Positions 1 through 7,389 of a DNA stretch of 64,000 nucleotides are shown in pieces; within the stretch, counting starts at the first letter, position 1; every line of letters begins with the position of its first letter. The position numbers and the translations under genes are program-made. The DNA lies in the NCBI RefSeq assembly GCF_000017205.1, contig NC_009656.1:5820501-5884500 (forward strand), given 5' to 3'. The DNA comes from Pseudomonas paraeruginosa PA7 (lineage in GTDB: Bacteria > Pseudomonadota > Gammaproteobacteria > Pseudomonadales > Pseudomonadaceae). A model generated the notes under the pieces. It was not told where the DNA came from and ran no database searches. It saw nothing but the letters and a program-made list of their open reading frames with translations.

Positions 1-1706
1 CCGCCCAGGGGCGAACCAGCGTGGGCCTCAGCCGCAGCGTGTGGTGGCTGCGCCTGGACCTGCCGCCGCGCGAGGCGGTGCCCGGAGGCTGGTGGCTGGA
101 AGTCGCCAGCTCCAGCCTGCTGGACCTGCGCCTGTACCTGCCCGACGGCCAGGGCGGCTACCGCGAGCGGCGCAGCGGCGACGCCGTGCCCTTCGCCGAG
201 GGCCGCGACCATGCCTATCGCCACCCCCTGTTTCGCCTGCCCGCCGACGATGGCCCGCTGCGCGTCTACCTGCGCAGCCACGACCCCGGTGGCAATGCCT
301 TTCCGTTGCGGCTCTGGAGCCACGACGAGCTGCTGGAATACCGCAGCCAGGGCAACCTGCTGTTCGGCATGGCCTACGGGCTGATCCTCGCCCTGCTGTT
401 GTACAACCTGTTCCTTTTCAGCAGCCTGCGCGACCGCGCCTGTTTCTGGTACGTGCTGACCGGGGCCAGCGCGCTACTGCTGACCCTGAGCATCAGCGGC
501 CACGGCTTCGAATACTTCTGGCCCGAACATGCGCTGCCCTGGTGGCTGAACCGTCTGACGCTGCTGGCGTTCTGGGGCATCTGCGTGATCCGCTTCAGCC
601 AGAACCTGCTGCAGAGCCGCCAGCACGCCCGCCGGGCCCATCATCTGCTGAACGCCTGCTGCCTGCTGTTCCTCGTCTGCCTGGCACTCAACGCCGGCGG
701 CTGGCGCTGGCAGGCCGGCGGGATGCTGGCGGCGACCCTGCTGGCGAACCTGCCGATCGCCATCGGCCTGGCCCTGCAACGCTGGCGCCAGGGCTCTGCC
801 ACCGCACGCCTGTACCTGCTCGGCTTCGGCCTGGTGCTGGGCAGCGTCAGCCTGGAGGTGATGCGCGCCACCGCACTCGTCCAGCCGACCTCGGCCAACG
901 CCATGGTGTTCCCGCTGGCGCTGACCCTGGAGGCCTTGCTGTTCTCCCTCGCGCTCGCCTCGCGGATCCAGGACCTGAAGCAGGAAAGGGCCCAGGCCCT
1001 GGAGCAGGCCGACCAGGAGAAGAACGCCCGCCTGGCCCTGCTGCACAGCGCCCAGCGCGACCTGGCGCGCGCCGTGGAGGTGCGCACCAACGAGCTGAGC
1101 GAAGCCAACCGCCTGCTGCAGATGCGTGAAGCGCAACTGCAGTATGCCGCCCTGCACGACCCGCTGACCGGCCTCGGCAACCGCCGCCAACTGCTGGAGT
1201 TCGCCGAGCGCGCACTGGAAGACGCCCGTCGCCACGGCGACAGCATGGCGCTGCTGCTGATCGACCTGGACCACTTCAAGCCGATCAACGATACCCACGG
1301 CCACGACGCCGGTGATTTCGTCCTGCAGAGCGTGGCCCAGCGCCTGCGCCAGTGCGTGCGCGCCGATGACTGCGTGGCGCGCCTGGGCGGCGACGAATTC
1401 GCCGTGTTCATCGGCGGCTCGAACGCCGAACAGCACGCCCGCGAAATCGCCGAGCGGCTGTTGCGCGAGCTGGCGAAACCGGTGGAGTTCGCCAAGCAGT
1501 GGCTGGTGATCACACCGAGCATCGGCGTCGCCCTGTTTCCCGGCGACGCCCTGCAGTTCGGCAAACTCTACAAGGCCGCCGACCAGGCGCTGTACCGGGT
1601 CAAGGGCGCCGGCCGGGCCGGCTACGCGATGGCCGCCGACGCGCAGCGCGAGACGGCGCCGGCACTGCCCTGGCCGTCCGCCCTGGCGCCGGACCGGAGT
1701 TCCTGA
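1..1706 (+). CDS. 7TM-DISM membrane diguanylate cyclase (5' partial)
   Basis: Predicted inner-membrane enzyme making c-di-GMP from two GTP. The reading frame is open back to the first bases, so the true start lies upstream of the window. In order it shows part of an extracytoplasmic 7TMR-DISM sensory domain, about seven hydrophobic segments (roughly bases 360-960), a coiled-coil linker rich in Q, E and R (about 960-1140), and a C-terminal GGDEF domain beginning DPLTGLGNRR. The catalytic signature GGDEF is intact at 1386-1400, and RADD sits five residues before it, so the RxxD inhibitory I-site is also intact. It should be an active, product-inhibited cyclase responding to an unknown periplasmic ligand. 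The stop codon abuts the alr stop with no base between them and no terminator. Confidence 0.9.
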   Translation, partial: AQGRTSVGLSRSVWWLRLDLPPREAVPGGWWLEVASSSLLDLRLYLPDGQGGYRERRSGDAVPFAEGRDHAYRHPLFRLPADDGPLRVYLRSHDPGGNAFPLRLWSHDELLEYRSQGNLLFGMAYGLILALLLYNLFLFSSLRDRACFWYVLTGASALLLTLSISGHGFEYFWPEHALPWWLNRLTLLAFWGICVIRFSQNLLQSRQHARRAHHLLNACCLLFLVCLALNAGGWRWQAGGMLAATLLANLPIAIGLALQRWRQGSATARLYLLGFGLVLGSVSLEVMRATALVQPTSANAMVFPLALTLEALLFSLALASRIQDLKQERAQALEQADQEKNARLALLHSAQRDLARAVEVRTNELSEANRLLQMREAQLQYAALHDPLTGLGNRRQLLEFAERALEDARRHGDSMALLLIDLDHFKPINDTHGHDAGDFVLQSVAQRLRQCVRADDCVARLGGDEFAVFIGGSNAEQHAREIAERLLRELAKPVEFAKQWLVITPSIGVALFPGDALQFGKLYKAADQALYRVKGAGRAGYAMAADAQRETAPALPWPSALAPDRSS

Positions 1707-2783
1707 TCAATGGGCGTAGCGCCGCGGCACCCGCGCGGTGACCTTGCTCAGCAGCTCATAGCCGATGCTGCCGCAGGCGCACGCCACCTCGTCCACCGCC
1801 AGTTGCGCGCCCCATAGCTCCACCGGATCGCCGACGCGGACGTCCGGCAGGCCGCCGAGATCGACCGTCAGCATGTCCATCGATACCCGGCCGGCCAACC
1901 GCGTGCGTCGTCCGCCGACCAGCACCGGGGTGCCGGCTGGTGCGTTGCGCGGGTAGCCGTCGGCGTAGCCGCAGCTGACCGTGCCGATCCGAGTCGGGCG
2001 TTCGGCGACCCAGCCGGCGCCGTAGCCGACGCTCTCGCCCGCCGCCACCTCGCGCACCGAGATCAGACGCGCGGTCAGGCTCATCGCCGGCTTCAAGCCC
2101 AGCTCGGCGGCGCTCAGGTCGGCGAAGGGGGTCGCGCCGTAGAGCATGATCCCCGGCCTCAGCCAGTCCATGTGCGCGGCCGGGATGGTCAGCACCGCCG
2201 CCGAATTGGCCAGGCTGCGCTGGTCGAAATCCAGGTCGAGCAGGCCGAGGAAGCACTCCACCTGCTGCTCGGTGAGCGGATGGTTGCGCTCGTCGGCGCA
2301 GGCGAAGTGGCTGATCAGGTTCAGCTCGCGCACGCCGGGATGGTTGCGCAGGCGCGCATGCCACGCGCGCAGCGCGGCGGGGTCGAAGCCCAGGCGGTGC
2401 ATGCCGGAGTCGAGCTTGAGCCAGACGTTGAGCGGTGTATCCAGTCCGGCGGCGAGGAACGCTTCGCCCTGCTCGAGCCCCTGGATCACCAGGTCCAGCC
2501 GCAACTGGCCGGCGAGGGCGTATTCGCTCGCCTCGAAACAGCCTTCCAGCAGCAGGATCCGCGCGTCGGCGTGCAGGGCGCGGACCTCGGCAGCCTCCTC
2601 CAGGCAAGCCACGGCGAAACCGTCGGCCTCGTCGTGCAGCGCCGTCACCACTTCACGCGCACCGTGGCCATAGGCGTTCGCCTTGACCACCGCGAACGCC
2701 TGGCGCTGCGGCGCGCAGCGCTTGGCCAGGTTGTAGTTGTGGCGGATCGCGGAAAGGTCGACGGTGGCAACGAGGGGACGCAT
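1707..2783 (-). CDS. alr: Alanine racemase, biosynthetic type
   Basis: PLP enzyme interconverting L- and D-alanine, supplying D-Ala for peptidoglycan in the cytoplasm. The 358 residues are normal family length. The PLP lysine is K34 in AVVKANAYGHG, and the second catalytic region with its tyrosine is seen as SVGYGAGW around residue 250. The start follows an AGGAC ribosome-binding site. It lies downstream of dnaB with a hairpin between them. P. aeruginosa also has the catabolic racemase DadX elsewhere; the dnaB neighbourhood is why I call this one alr. Confidence 0.95.
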   Translation of the reverse strand: MRPLVATVDLSAIRHNYNLAKRCAPQRQAFAVVKANAYGHGAREVVTALHDEADGFAVACLEEAAEVRALHADARILLLEGCFEASEYALAGQLRLDLVIQGLEQGEAFLAAGLDTPLNVWLKLDSGMHRLGFDPAALRAWHARLRNHPGVRELNLISHFACADERNHPLTEQQVECFLGLLDLDFDQRSLANSAAVLTIPAAHMDWLRPGIMLYGATPFADLSAAELGLKPAMSLTARLISVREVAAGESVGYGAGWVAERPTRIGTVSCGYADGYPRNAPAGTPVLVGGRRTRLAGRVSMDMLTVDLGGLPDVRVGDPVELWGAQLAVDEVACACGSIGYELLSKVTARVPRRYAH

Positions 2784-2803
2784 GGTCTCGGGTCCTGCAA
2801 ATG

Positions 2804-2830
2804 AAACGGGCGCCTATGGTAAGGCGCCCG
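2804..2830 (-). terminator. Hairpin after dnaB, probable terminator
   Basis: A 9-bp perfect stem (cgggcgcct / aggcgcccg) with a 6-base loop. On the minus strand it is followed by TTTCATTT, a weak U-tract. It lies between the dnaB stop and the alr start and probably ends or attenuates dnaB transcription. Confidence 0.5.
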
Positions 2831-2851
2831 CCGGGCAAGACCCAAGCCGGG

Positions 2852-4246
2852 TCATTCGTCTTCGAAGTTGTACATGCCGGCGGCGAGGTTCTCGAAGCGC
2901 GTGTACTTGCCGATGAAGGCCAGCCGCACGGTGCCGATCGGGCCGTTACGCTGCTTGCCGATGATGATTTCGGCGACGCCCTTGAACTCGGTCTCCGGGT
3001 GATACACCTCGTCGCGGTAGACGAACATGATCACGTCGGCGTCCTGCTCGATCGCACCGGATTCGCGCAGGTCGGAGTTCACCGGGCGTTTGTTGGGCCG
3101 CTGCTCCAGGGAGCGGTTGAGCTGCGACAGGGCGATCACCGGGCAATTGAATTCCTTCGCCAGGGCCTTCAGCGAGCGGGAAATCTCGGAAATCTCGTTG
3201 GTCCGGTTGTCGCCGCTGGAGCCGGGGATCTGCATCAGTTGCAGGTAGTCGATCATGATCAGCGCCAGGTCGCCGTGCTCGCGCACCAGGCGACGGGTCC
3301 GCGCGCGCATTTCCGAGGGGCTGATGCCGGCGGTGTCGTCGATGAACAGCTTCTTGTCGTTGAGCAGGTTGATCGCCGAGGTCAGGCGCGGCCAATCCTC
3401 GTCGTCGAGCTTGCCGGAACGCACCTTGGTCTGATCGATACGCCCGAGCGACGAGAGCATACGCATCACGATCGAGTCGGAGGGCATCTCCAGGGAGTAC
3501 ACCAGCACGGCCTTGTCGGTGCGCATCACCGCGTTCTCGACCAGGTTCATGGCGAAGGTGGTCTTGCCCATCGACGGACGCCCGGCGACGATGATCAGGT
3601 CGGCCGGCTGCAGGCCGCTGGTCTTCTCGTCGAGGTCGGTGAAACCGGTGGACACCCCGGTCAGCGCCTCGGTGGTGTTGAACAGGTAGTCGATGCGGTC
3701 GATGGTCTTGACCAGGATATCGCTGATCCCTACCGGCCCGCCGGTCTTCGGTCGCGCTTCGGCGATCTCGAAGATCTTCCGCTCGGCCTCGTCGAGGATC
3801 TCGTTGGCGCCGCGACCTTCCGGGTGGAAGGCGCTGTCGGCGATCTCGTTGCTGATGCCGATCAGTTGGCGCAGGGTGGCGCGCTCGCGGATGATCTGCG
3901 CGTAGGCCTTGATGTTGGCGACCGACGGAATGTTCTTCGCCAGTTCGCCGAGATAGGCCAGGCCGCCGACCTGGGCCAGTTGTCCTTCCTTCTCCAACTG
4001 CTCGGAGAGGGTCACCACGTCGATCGGCTGGTTGGCCTCGGCCAGCTTGTAGATGGCGCGGAAGATCAGGCGATGGTCATGGCGGTAGAAATCGCCGTCG
4101 GACACCGAGTCCGACACACGTTCCCAGGCGTTGTTGTCCAGCATCAGGCCACCCAGCACGGCCTGCTCGGCCTCGATCGAGTGCGGCGGCACCTTCAGGG
4201 CTGTGGTTTCCAGGTCGTATTGCTCGGGGCTGGTGATCTCGTTCAT
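2852..4246 (-). CDS. dnaB: Replicative DNA helicase DnaB
   Basis: Hexameric 5'-3' helicase of the replication fork, 464 residues from the ATG at 4246 (MNEITSPEQYD). The frame is open further upstream, but that stretch carries the terminator of the rplI operon. The N-terminal DnaG-interacting domain (PPHSIEAEQAVLGGLM) is followed by a RecA-like domain with Walker A in AGRPSMGKTTFAMN and Walker B in LIMIDYLQLM. No intein interrupts these motifs, although dnaB is a common intein site. It lies in the conserved order rplI-dnaB-alr and appears to need its own promoter, because a strong terminator separates it from rplI. Confidence 0.97.
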   Translation of the reverse strand: MNEITSPEQYDLETTALKVPPHSIEAEQAVLGGLMLDNNAWERVSDSVSDGDFYRHDHRLIFRAIYKLAEANQPIDVVTLSEQLEKEGQLAQVGGLAYLGELAKNIPSVANIKAYAQIIRERATLRQLIGISNEIADSAFHPEGRGANEILDEAERKIFEIAEARPKTGGPVGISDILVKTIDRIDYLFNTTEALTGVSTGFTDLDEKTSGLQPADLIIVAGRPSMGKTTFAMNLVENAVMRTDKAVLVYSLEMPSDSIVMRMLSSLGRIDQTKVRSGKLDDEDWPRLTSAINLLNDKKLFIDDTAGISPSEMRARTRRLVREHGDLALIMIDYLQLMQIPGSSGDNRTNEISEISRSLKALAKEFNCPVIALSQLNRSLEQRPNKRPVNSDLRESGAIEQDADVIMFVYRDEVYHPETEFKGVAEIIIGKQRNGPIGTVRLAFIGKYTRFENLAAGMYNFEDE

Positions 4247-4274
4247 AGACTCGACGCAAGAAAAAGGAACAGCG

Positions 4275-4316
4275 GAAAAAACAACGGGCACGGTGCCGTT
4301 GCCGGTACCGTGCCCG
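4275..4316 (-). terminator. Rho-independent terminator of the rpsF-rplI operon
   Basis: The inverted repeat at 4286-4315 (gggcacggt ... accgtgccc, extendable to 13 bp with one mismatch and a TTGC loop) is followed on the minus strand by GTTG and six T (4276-4281). It lies between the rplI stop and the dnaB start. Confidence 0.8.
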
Positions 4317-4374
4317 ATGTTAGCGGACTGCCGCGGACACGCATATGCCCGCCCAGCCCTACCGATCGGATCGC

Positions 4375-4821
4375 TTACTCAGCGACGATGATCAGCTTCA
4401 GAGTGGTTTCCACGTCGGTGTGCAGGTGCACGGCGACGTCGAACTCACCGGTGTTGCGCAGCGCGCCGTTGGGCAGGCGAACTTCGGCTTTTTCCAGCGG
4501 GTAACCGGCAGCGGAAACGGCTTCGGCGATGTCGCGGGTGCCGATCGAACCGAACAGCTTGCCTTCGTCGCCAGCGTGGGCGCCGAGGGTTACCACCAGC
4601 TCGGAGAGCTGGGCAGCACGGGCTTCGGCAGCGGCCTTCTTCTCGGCGGCAGCCTTTTCCAGCTCGGCGCGGCGGGCTTCGAACGCAGCGACGTTCTCGG
4701 CGGTGGCGACGGTGGCCTTGCCCTGCGGCAGCAGGAAGTTACGGGCGTAGCCGCCCTTGATGTTCACCTTGTCGCCCAGGTTGCCCAGGTTGGCGACTTT
4801 TTCCAGCAGGATGACTTCCAT
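4375..4821 (-). CDS. rplI: 50S ribosomal protein bL9
   Basis: Large-subunit protein binding 23S rRNA; 148 residues, the usual length. The N-terminal domain signature is [19 protein letters not shown] followed by [13 protein letters not shown], then the long central helix rich in A, E and K, and a C-terminal domain. An AGAGGT ribosome-binding site precedes the ATG. Last gene of the operon rpsF-rpsR-DUF2232 gene-rplI. Confidence 0.97.
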
Positions 4822-4842
4822 TTGAGTCTTACCTCTTAACTT

Positions 4843-5712
4843 TTAACCTTCACCGTTCGTGGAGCCCTGGCGCCGGGCCAGGCGTCCACGAAAATCAAAC
4901 AGACTGTCGACAACCGCCAAAAGACAGATCAGGTTCCCCAGCAGCAATACAGCCAGGTACAGGCCCACCAGCCAGCCACCCGCCAGGCGCTTCAGGGCGA
5001 TCAGGCCATGCCCGAGCGCCACGCCGGCGATGATCAGCGGCACGCTGCACAACGGACCGAGCGCCGCGGCCTGCACTTCCAGCGCCGGGACCACGACGGC
5101 CCCCAGCAGCAGGATCACGGCAACCGCCGGCGCCAGCCGCAGACTCCGGAATTCGCGGCCGAAGCCACCCGGGTTGTACAGCGAGGCCTGCCAGTACCGC
5201 GCCAGCATCAGGCAGAGCAGGCAGGTCACCTGCAGCGAGGACGCCATGACCCCGGTCAGGGTCGGCACCAGCGCCACCTGCAACTTTTCCAGCTCTTCGC
5301 CCGACAGCTGGGACTCCCCGCGAAGCTGGGTCAGGACCTTGGAGACTTCCGTCGCCAGGACGCCGATCAGCTCGCTGGAGGTATGCCCCAGCACCAGCGC
5401 GAATACCACGCCAACTGCAACACTGCCCAGCAGCACATGGCTCCAGGACATGCTGGCGCGCAGGATCTGCGCCAGCGTCAGGGTTCCGAGCAGGACCAGA
5501 AGGATGCTCGGATCGCCCAGGTACCACCAGAACATCGCCGGTAGCACCGCCCAGGCCAGGACGCCGAAGGCGTCGCCGAATCCGCGCCGCAGCAGCACCA
5601 GGCTACCGGCGGCGGCACTCAGCCAGAACAACAGTGGAACAACCGCGGAGCCTGCCACGGCGAGCGTGGCCTGCATGCGGCCGCGCATGGTGAACTCAGC
5701 CAGTGCGCGCAT
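4843..5712 (-). CDS. DUF2232-like multi-spanning membrane protein
   Basis: A 289-residue hydrophobic protein with about eight predicted membrane segments and a short charged C-terminal tail (FRGRLARRQGSTNGEG). No enzymatic motif is visible. Proteins of this type (DUF2232/YybS-like) are commonly found between rpsR and rplI in gammaproteobacteria, and here the gene is 36 bases after rpsR and 21 before rplI, so it is co-transcribed with ribosomal genes. The function is unknown. Confidence 0.85.
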   Translation of the reverse strand: MRALAEFTMRGRMQATLAVAGSAVVPLLFWLSAAAGSLVLLRRGFGDAFGVLAWAVLPAMFWWYLGDPSILLVLLGTLTLAQILRASMSWSHVLLGSVAVGVVFALVLGHTSSELIGVLATEVSKVLTQLRGESQLSGEELEKLQVALVPTLTGVMASSLQVTCLLCLMLARYWQASLYNPGGFGREFRSLRLAPAVAVILLLGAVVVPALEVQAAALGPLCSVPLIIAGVALGHGLIALKRLAGGWLVGLYLAVLLLGNLICLLAVVDSLFDFRGRLARRQGSTNGEG

Positions 5713-5748
5713 GCGATCTATCCCTTACCAGCGTCCGACTGCCCGATC

Positions 5749-5979
5749 TCAACGGCCGTGGCTGTCGGTGTAAGGAAGCAGGGCCAGGTAGCGGGCGCGC
5801 TTGATAGCGGTCGCCAGCTGACGCTGGTACTTGGCCTTGGTGCCGGTGATACGGCTCGGAACGATCTTGCCGGTTTCGGAAACGTAGGCCTTCAGGGTGT
5901 TGAGATCCTTGTAATCGATCTCTTTCACGCCTTCGGCGGTGAAGCGGCAGAACTTACGACGACGGAAGAAACGTGCCAT
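5749..5979 (-). CDS. rpsR: 30S ribosomal protein bS18
   Basis: Small basic ribosomal protein of 76 residues that pairs with bS6 on the 30S platform. It begins [13 protein letters not shown] and contains the family core [23 protein letters not shown] and the motif [18 protein letters not shown]. It follows rpsF after 29 bases. Confidence 0.97.
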   Translation of the reverse strand: MARFFRRRKFCRFTAEGVKEIDYKDLNTLKAYVSETGKIVPSRITGTKAKYQRQLATAIKRARYLALLPYTDSHGR

Positions 5980-6008
5980 GTGATTGGCTCCTCAATACTG
6001 GTCCGGAA

Positions 6009-6428
6009 TTACTCGTCAGCGTTATCGCTATCGCTGTTGTCGTCGCCATCGGCGCCTTCAGCGTTATCGTTCGGACGCTCACGACGCTCGCGACGCTCGT
6101 TGCGGCTTTCTTCAGCCTTGAGCATCTCGGACTGCTCGGTGACAGCTTCGTCGCGACGCATGACCAGGTTACGGATCACGGCGTCGTTGTAACGGAAGTT
6201 GTCTTCCAGCTCAGCCAGGGCCTTGGCGCTGCACTCGACGTTCATCAGAACGTAGTGGGCCTTGTGCACGTTGTTGATGGCGTAGGCCAGCTGACGGCGG
6301 CCCCAGTCTTCCAGGCGGTGGATCTTGCCGCCGTCTTCTTCGATGGCCTTGGTGTAACGCTCGACCATGCCACCGACTTGTTCGCTCTGGTCCGGGTGAA
6401 CCAGGAACACGATTTCGTAATGACGCAT
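6009..6428 (-). CDS. rpsF: 30S ribosomal protein bS6
   Basis: Small-subunit platform protein of 139 residues. The family start [18 protein letters not shown] is followed by the conserved core [13 protein letters not shown] and the C-terminal acidic tail (many D, E, N and S) that is the target of RimK-type glutamate ligation in other bacteria. First gene of its operon, behind a sigma-70 promoter and a structured leader. Confidence 0.97.
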
Positions 6429-6439
6429 AAATGCTCCTT

Positions 6440-6505
6440 ACGGGTTGCAGCCTGCCGCGGAACGGTCAGGCAAGGAGTGAATGTTTTCTTGGCTTGCCTG
6501 GCGGA
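6440..6505 (-). promoter_or_regulatory. rpsF leader, candidate S6:S18-binding RNA
   Basis: Just upstream of rpsF the minus-strand RNA can form a hairpin at 6451-6472: GCCUG pairs with CAGGC around a loop containing ACCG. The known bacterial rpsF leader bound by the bS6:bS18 complex uses a CCG in a hairpin bulge, so this is a good candidate for autogenous control of translation. The same bases at 6468-6475 can instead pair with an 8-base complement at 6494-6501, giving a competing structure. The assignment is from structure and position only. Confidence 0.5.
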
Positions 6506-6544
6506 GAGGCGAACGAACGCCTGCCCACGCGGCAAGGGGCGACA

Positions 6545-6573
6545 TTCTAGAGAAGGGCAACCGGCGAAGCAAG
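6545..6573 (-). promoter_or_regulatory. Sigma-70 promoter of the rpsF operon
   Basis: Reading the minus strand, TTGCTT (6568-6573) is followed by a 17-base spacer and TAGAAT (6545-6550), about 110 bases before the rpsF start. Both hexamers are close to consensus. Confidence 0.7.
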
Positions 6574-6613
6574 GAAGATTGGCGAATATTTGTACAGCAC
6601 CGGGAATGCAGCG

Positions 6614-6635
6614 GGACCGTCGCGCGACGGCCCCG
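6614..6635 (-). terminator. GC-rich hairpin after rlmB
   Basis: The perfect palindrome ccgtcgcgcgacgg, extended by three more G-C pairs, lies eight bases past the rlmB stop. It has no U-tract, so it may be a weak terminator or a 3'-end stabiliser. Confidence 0.35.
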
Positions 6636-6642
6636 TCCTCGC

Positions 6643-7389
6643 TCAATCCAGCGGGGTGCGCTGGCGAAGGATCTCGAACAGGCAGACGCCGGTGGCGACC
6701 GAGACATTCAGGCTGCTGACGCTGCCGGCCATCGGCAACCTGGCGAGGAAGTCGCAATGCTCGCGGGTCAGGCGGCGCATGCCCTTGCCTTCCGCGCCCA
6801 TCACCAGCACGGTCGGTCCCTTGAGGTCGAGCTGGTAGAGGGTCTTGTCCGCCTCGCCGGCGGTGCCGACCACCCACAGGCCGCGCTGCTGGAGCTTTTC
6901 CAGGGTGCGCGCAAGGTTGGTCACCGCCACCAGCGGGATCACCTCGGCGGCGCCGCAAGCGACCTTGCGCACGGTGGCGTTGAGGGTCGCCGACTTATCC
7001 TTCGGCACGATCACCGCCAGCACTCCCGCCGCATCGGCGGTGCGCAGGCAGGCGCCGAGGTTGTGCGGGTCGGTGACGCCGTCCAGGGCCAGCAACAGCG
7101 GCGCGCCTTCGGCCCGCTCGAGCAGTTCCTCGAGCATGTTCTCGCCCCAGACCTGGCTCGGACTGACCTCCGCGACCACCCCCTGGTGGACGCCTTCCGC
7201 CCACTCGTCGAGTTCACGCCGGTCGCGCTGCCCTACCGGGATACGGAACCCGGCGGCCAACTCGGTGAGCACCTGGACCCGCGGATCGTGGCGGCCCTCG
7301 GCCAGCCACAGCTGCTTGACCCGCTTCGGGTGGTGACGCAACAACGCTTCCACGGCGTGCACGCCGTAGACCTTTTCCCACTGACTCAT
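6643..7389 (-). CDS. rlmB: 23S rRNA (guanosine-2'-O)-methyltransferase RlmB
   Basis: SAM-dependent SPOUT (trefoil-knot) methyltransferase modifying G2251 of 23S rRNA. The 248 residues show an N-terminal substrate-binding domain (YGVHAVEALL) and the three SpoU motifs: DPHNLGACLRTADAAG, VMGAEGKGM and SLNVSVATGVCLFE. Its ATG overlaps the rnr stop codon (ATGA), so the two are translationally coupled. The rnr-rlmB pairing is the usual enterobacterial and pseudomonad arrangement. Confidence 0.95.
   Translation of the reverse strand: MSQWEKVYGVHAVEALLRHHPKRVKQLWLAEGRHDPRVQVLTELAAGFRIPVGQRDRRELDEWAEGVHQGVVAEVSPSQVWGENMLEELLERAEGAPLLLALDGVTDPHNLGACLRTADAAGVLAVIVPKDKSATLNATVRKVACGAAEVIPLVAVTNLARTLEKLQQRGLWVVGTAGEADKTLYQLDLKGPTVLVMGAEGKGMRRLTREHCDFLARLPMAGSVSSLNVSVATGVCLFEILRQRTPLD

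Noticed and set aside
2852-4246. Possible intein in dnaB
   Set aside because: Walker A and Walker B motifs and total length are normal, with no insertion.
2801-4504. A 567-codon open frame on the plus strand opposite dnaB
   Set aside because: It is antisense to a certain gene; in GC-rich Pseudomonas DNA the complementary strand often stays open. The protein is low-complexity (V, G, L, Q, H) and matches no family.
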